Below, one piece after another: positions 61,747 through 64,000 of a stretch of 64,000 nt of DNA; the stretch's first letter is position 1; the number at the start of each line of letters is the position of its first letter. Source of the stretch: Enoplosus armatus (lineage: Eukaryota; Chordata; Actinopteri; Centrarchiformes; Enoplosidae); assembly GCF_043641665.1 (NCBI RefSeq), contig NC_092196.1, positions 13,715,192 to 13,779,191 of the forward strand. The letters run 5' to 3'. Below the pieces are notes generated by a model that saw only the letters and a list, made by a program, of their open reading frames with translations, was not told where the DNA came from and did not search any database. The position numbers and the translations under genes were made by a program.

Positions 61747-64000
61747 CCATGGAAACTAACGGAGCAGAACAGCCTGTGTGTGCAGCGACACCCACAACAT
61801 TCAGCACTACTAGGAAACACAACACTACCGTCATGAGTTTGTTTTTATTCCAGTGTATACTCCTACTATTTTAAATGTAGAGCCCTTTGTGGGAGACTCC
61901 GCCTAGACAAAGAGGATGATGCGAGTTAACGGGAGAGGAAGGTGACTGTGATGACTTCCCAAGTGCTTTTATTTGTCTTCCGGCATTTTCCAGAAACTAC
62001 AAGCACGCTGATGAGCATTCACCCTTTTGGCTGTGTCACATGACCCCCCCCCCCCTCGCATGTCGTTGTTGTAGTTGATGGCAGTGGATCAAGTACAGCT
62101 CAAGTCTCTTAATATGGGAGAAATGAAAGACAGCAGCTAACACAAAGTAAATCTTTGACACTTAGCAAAAAAAAAAAGAAAATGTGATATTTTTTCCCCC
62201 CACATTGCTCTGTGTTGCACTGCGCTGAAAACCAACAACAGAAGTGAACAGAGACTGCACTGCACCTCACCTGGTGAGCGACACAGTTACTGGCATTGGC
62301 CCCCCTGAGTGACAGTGTCGTCCTGAACCACTCGATGTTACTGTTTCTGGATCAGTTTTACAAGCATGTGCTGTTATATTTTTATCTTCATAATGAATTC
62401 TGCTGGTTTTATGTTCTTTTTTTTGGTAAAAGAAAAACTTGTAGTTGCAAAAAAAAGTAAAGTGTAGCTCACTGAGTTAAAGATCAGTGGTGTTTGTTCA
62501 CCGTTAACACACTCCATGCTGTAATGAACTGCAGCACGTTCCAGTCTTACTTTCATACATTTGACAGTGTTACAGAAAATTAATGCACCTTTTTTAAATG
62601 AAGGTCATTAGATGAGAAGGAGAAGTCGGTTTCCAGGTTTGTGGATTGTGTTGACTTATTTTTTTATAGCTAGTGTTTTTTATATAAAGTGATGTGACGT
62701 CTATTTTAAAACCAGGTTTGTGTAACAGATGAAGACTTTTGATGTTGCGTTGCGACTACTTTATTGTTTTGAAGCATTACAGAAGGCAGTATTAAAGAAG
62801 AGAGAGTCATGAGACGGAGTAGTTGTGTAGAAAAGGAATCTGTAAAGAACAAAATGCCTTTCATTTCATGCATTTTATACGTTTTGTTTTGTTAGAAGTA
62901 TGCATTCTGGTGCACAGTGCTGAAAAATCAAGTATCCTGTCATTGGGAGCAGAATGATACCAAACTTCTTCCATTGCGTGTCGCAGCGACTTCTGTTGTT
63001 AAGAGAGAGGAAAAAAAAACAGGCAATGCTGCACCGACCACTCAGCGTAGGTAAACACGTGTCTTAAAAAACTTTTTGTGGTGTTAACCTCTTCAGTCTA
63101 TTCACCTATATGAAGCTATTTTGTAGTTTTGTTTCCTTCTTCAGAGTTAATGAATATATAAATTGGTTATGTAATGAAACTGATGCTAGAACACTGTAAC
63201 ACTGAGAAGAACACGTTATTTTGATGGCTTTGTATTACACTGTTGTCAATGTCCAATTATAATGCAATAATAACATCAACATGGCAGTTTTTTTTTCTCC
63301 TTCTGTTTGGTCTTTTCCTAAACACAACACTGGGAATACATTCAGGTTATACAACACTGTGCTGTGACCTGCTGGAGTGTTTTCCAACATTCACAGAAAC
63401 CATCGCTGGGCGGGTGTGTGTGTTTGTGTTTCTTCTCACTCTTGTGTCCTCCTGAAATATACATGACATTTAAACTAGACAGTGACAGAATCACTTTGAG
63501 TGTCTGCAGGCCGTCAGAGGTAATGTAATAAAATACTCTTTGGTAAACTGGATAGTACTGGGGAAGCTCAGCGGGGTCACCTCCAGGCCTCACGTTTTAA
63601 ATCAAGGGAACTCTGCCCCACTTCAACACTACATACCTTCTTTTACAGTATGCTTAGACTAATATCAACTATGTCCTATACTGTCTGCATTTGCTGGTCT
63701 TTTCACTCAAAAATAGACCAAAAACTGCCTTTCACTTTCTTGCATTTCTCTATGAAGAAGAAAAACATGCCTTTTGGCTCAGCTGGAGTCTGCCCTGTTA
63801 CATAGATGAGGGGTGATGACATGTCCTTTATTTACTAGAAGTGAAGTAAACCTGTTCTTCAAGTCCCTGTTGATCTATAACCCTGGTTGCTCATAAACTG
63901 GGTCCAGGTTACTCTGTGGACTCAGAGAGCAGCACGTCTTCTTCGTAACAGTGGACTTTCTGTAACAAAACAACCACAGCTATAAAAGCAGCCCCTCACC
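61747..64000. other. gipc1 3' UTR and downstream flank
   Basis: No further gene is firmly supported. Candidate poly(A) signals are ATTAAA at 62791-62796 and AATAAA at 63527-63532. A possible terminal exon of a minus-strand gene near 63.91-63.96 kb is too short to accept. Confidence 0.5.

Noticed and set aside
63909..63959. Possible terminal exon of a minus-strand gene (acceptor TTGTTACAG, then 16 codons KVHCYEEDVLL... and TAA).
   Set aside because: Too short, no recognised family, another frame is equally open, and the rest of the gene would lie outside the window.

Overview
The window looks like nuclear DNA from a teleost fish, probably a percomorph. Short GT-AG introns, vertebrate gene families, dense microsatellites and several fish-type interspersed repeats all point this way. 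I could not assign a species. Nine protein-coding genes were assembled exon by exon, and the reading phase closes at every junction. No tRNA, rRNA or CRISPR array was seen.

Layout: (1) 0.2-2.1 kb, minus strand: a complete RING/B-box/coiled-coil/PRY-SPRY TRIM ligase. (2) 4.3-11.0 kb: tubb4a (+) and crb3 (-), tail to tail, as their human counterparts on 19p13.3 also converge. (3) 13.8-43.4 kb: asf1b, prkaca and samd1, all on the plus strand, the order and relative orientation of the human 19p13.12 trio. (4) 45.7-61.7 kb: tecr (-), dnajb1 (+) and gipc1 (+), a second 19p13.12 block with tecr and dnajb1 head to head. Blocks 3 and 4 keep their internal order but are swapped relative to human. A near-consensus CTCF motif lies at 13.44 kb, between blocks 2 and 3.

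The genes do not form a pathway. They cover ubiquitin ligation (TRIM), microtubules (tubb4a), apical polarity (crb3), histone H3-H4 chaperoning (asf1b), cAMP signalling (prkaca), CpG-island chromatin (samd1), very-long-chain fatty-acid elongation (tecr), Hsp70 co-chaperoning (dnajb1) and PDZ-based endocytic trafficking (gipc1). They are linked by conserved synteny.

Most interesting observations: a probable unannotated alternative first exon of prkaca at 24.5 kb that would replace the myristoylated N-terminus with a Ser/Arg-rich one; GC-AG introns in prkaca and tecr; a Lys/Pro-rich N-terminal extension on tecr; two oppositely oriented copies of a small inverted-repeat element at 58 kb whose ends contain CTCF-like motifs; a perfect three-unit heat-shock element upstream of dnajb1; and clusters of GCTAAC/GCTAGC words at the 5' ends of four genes.
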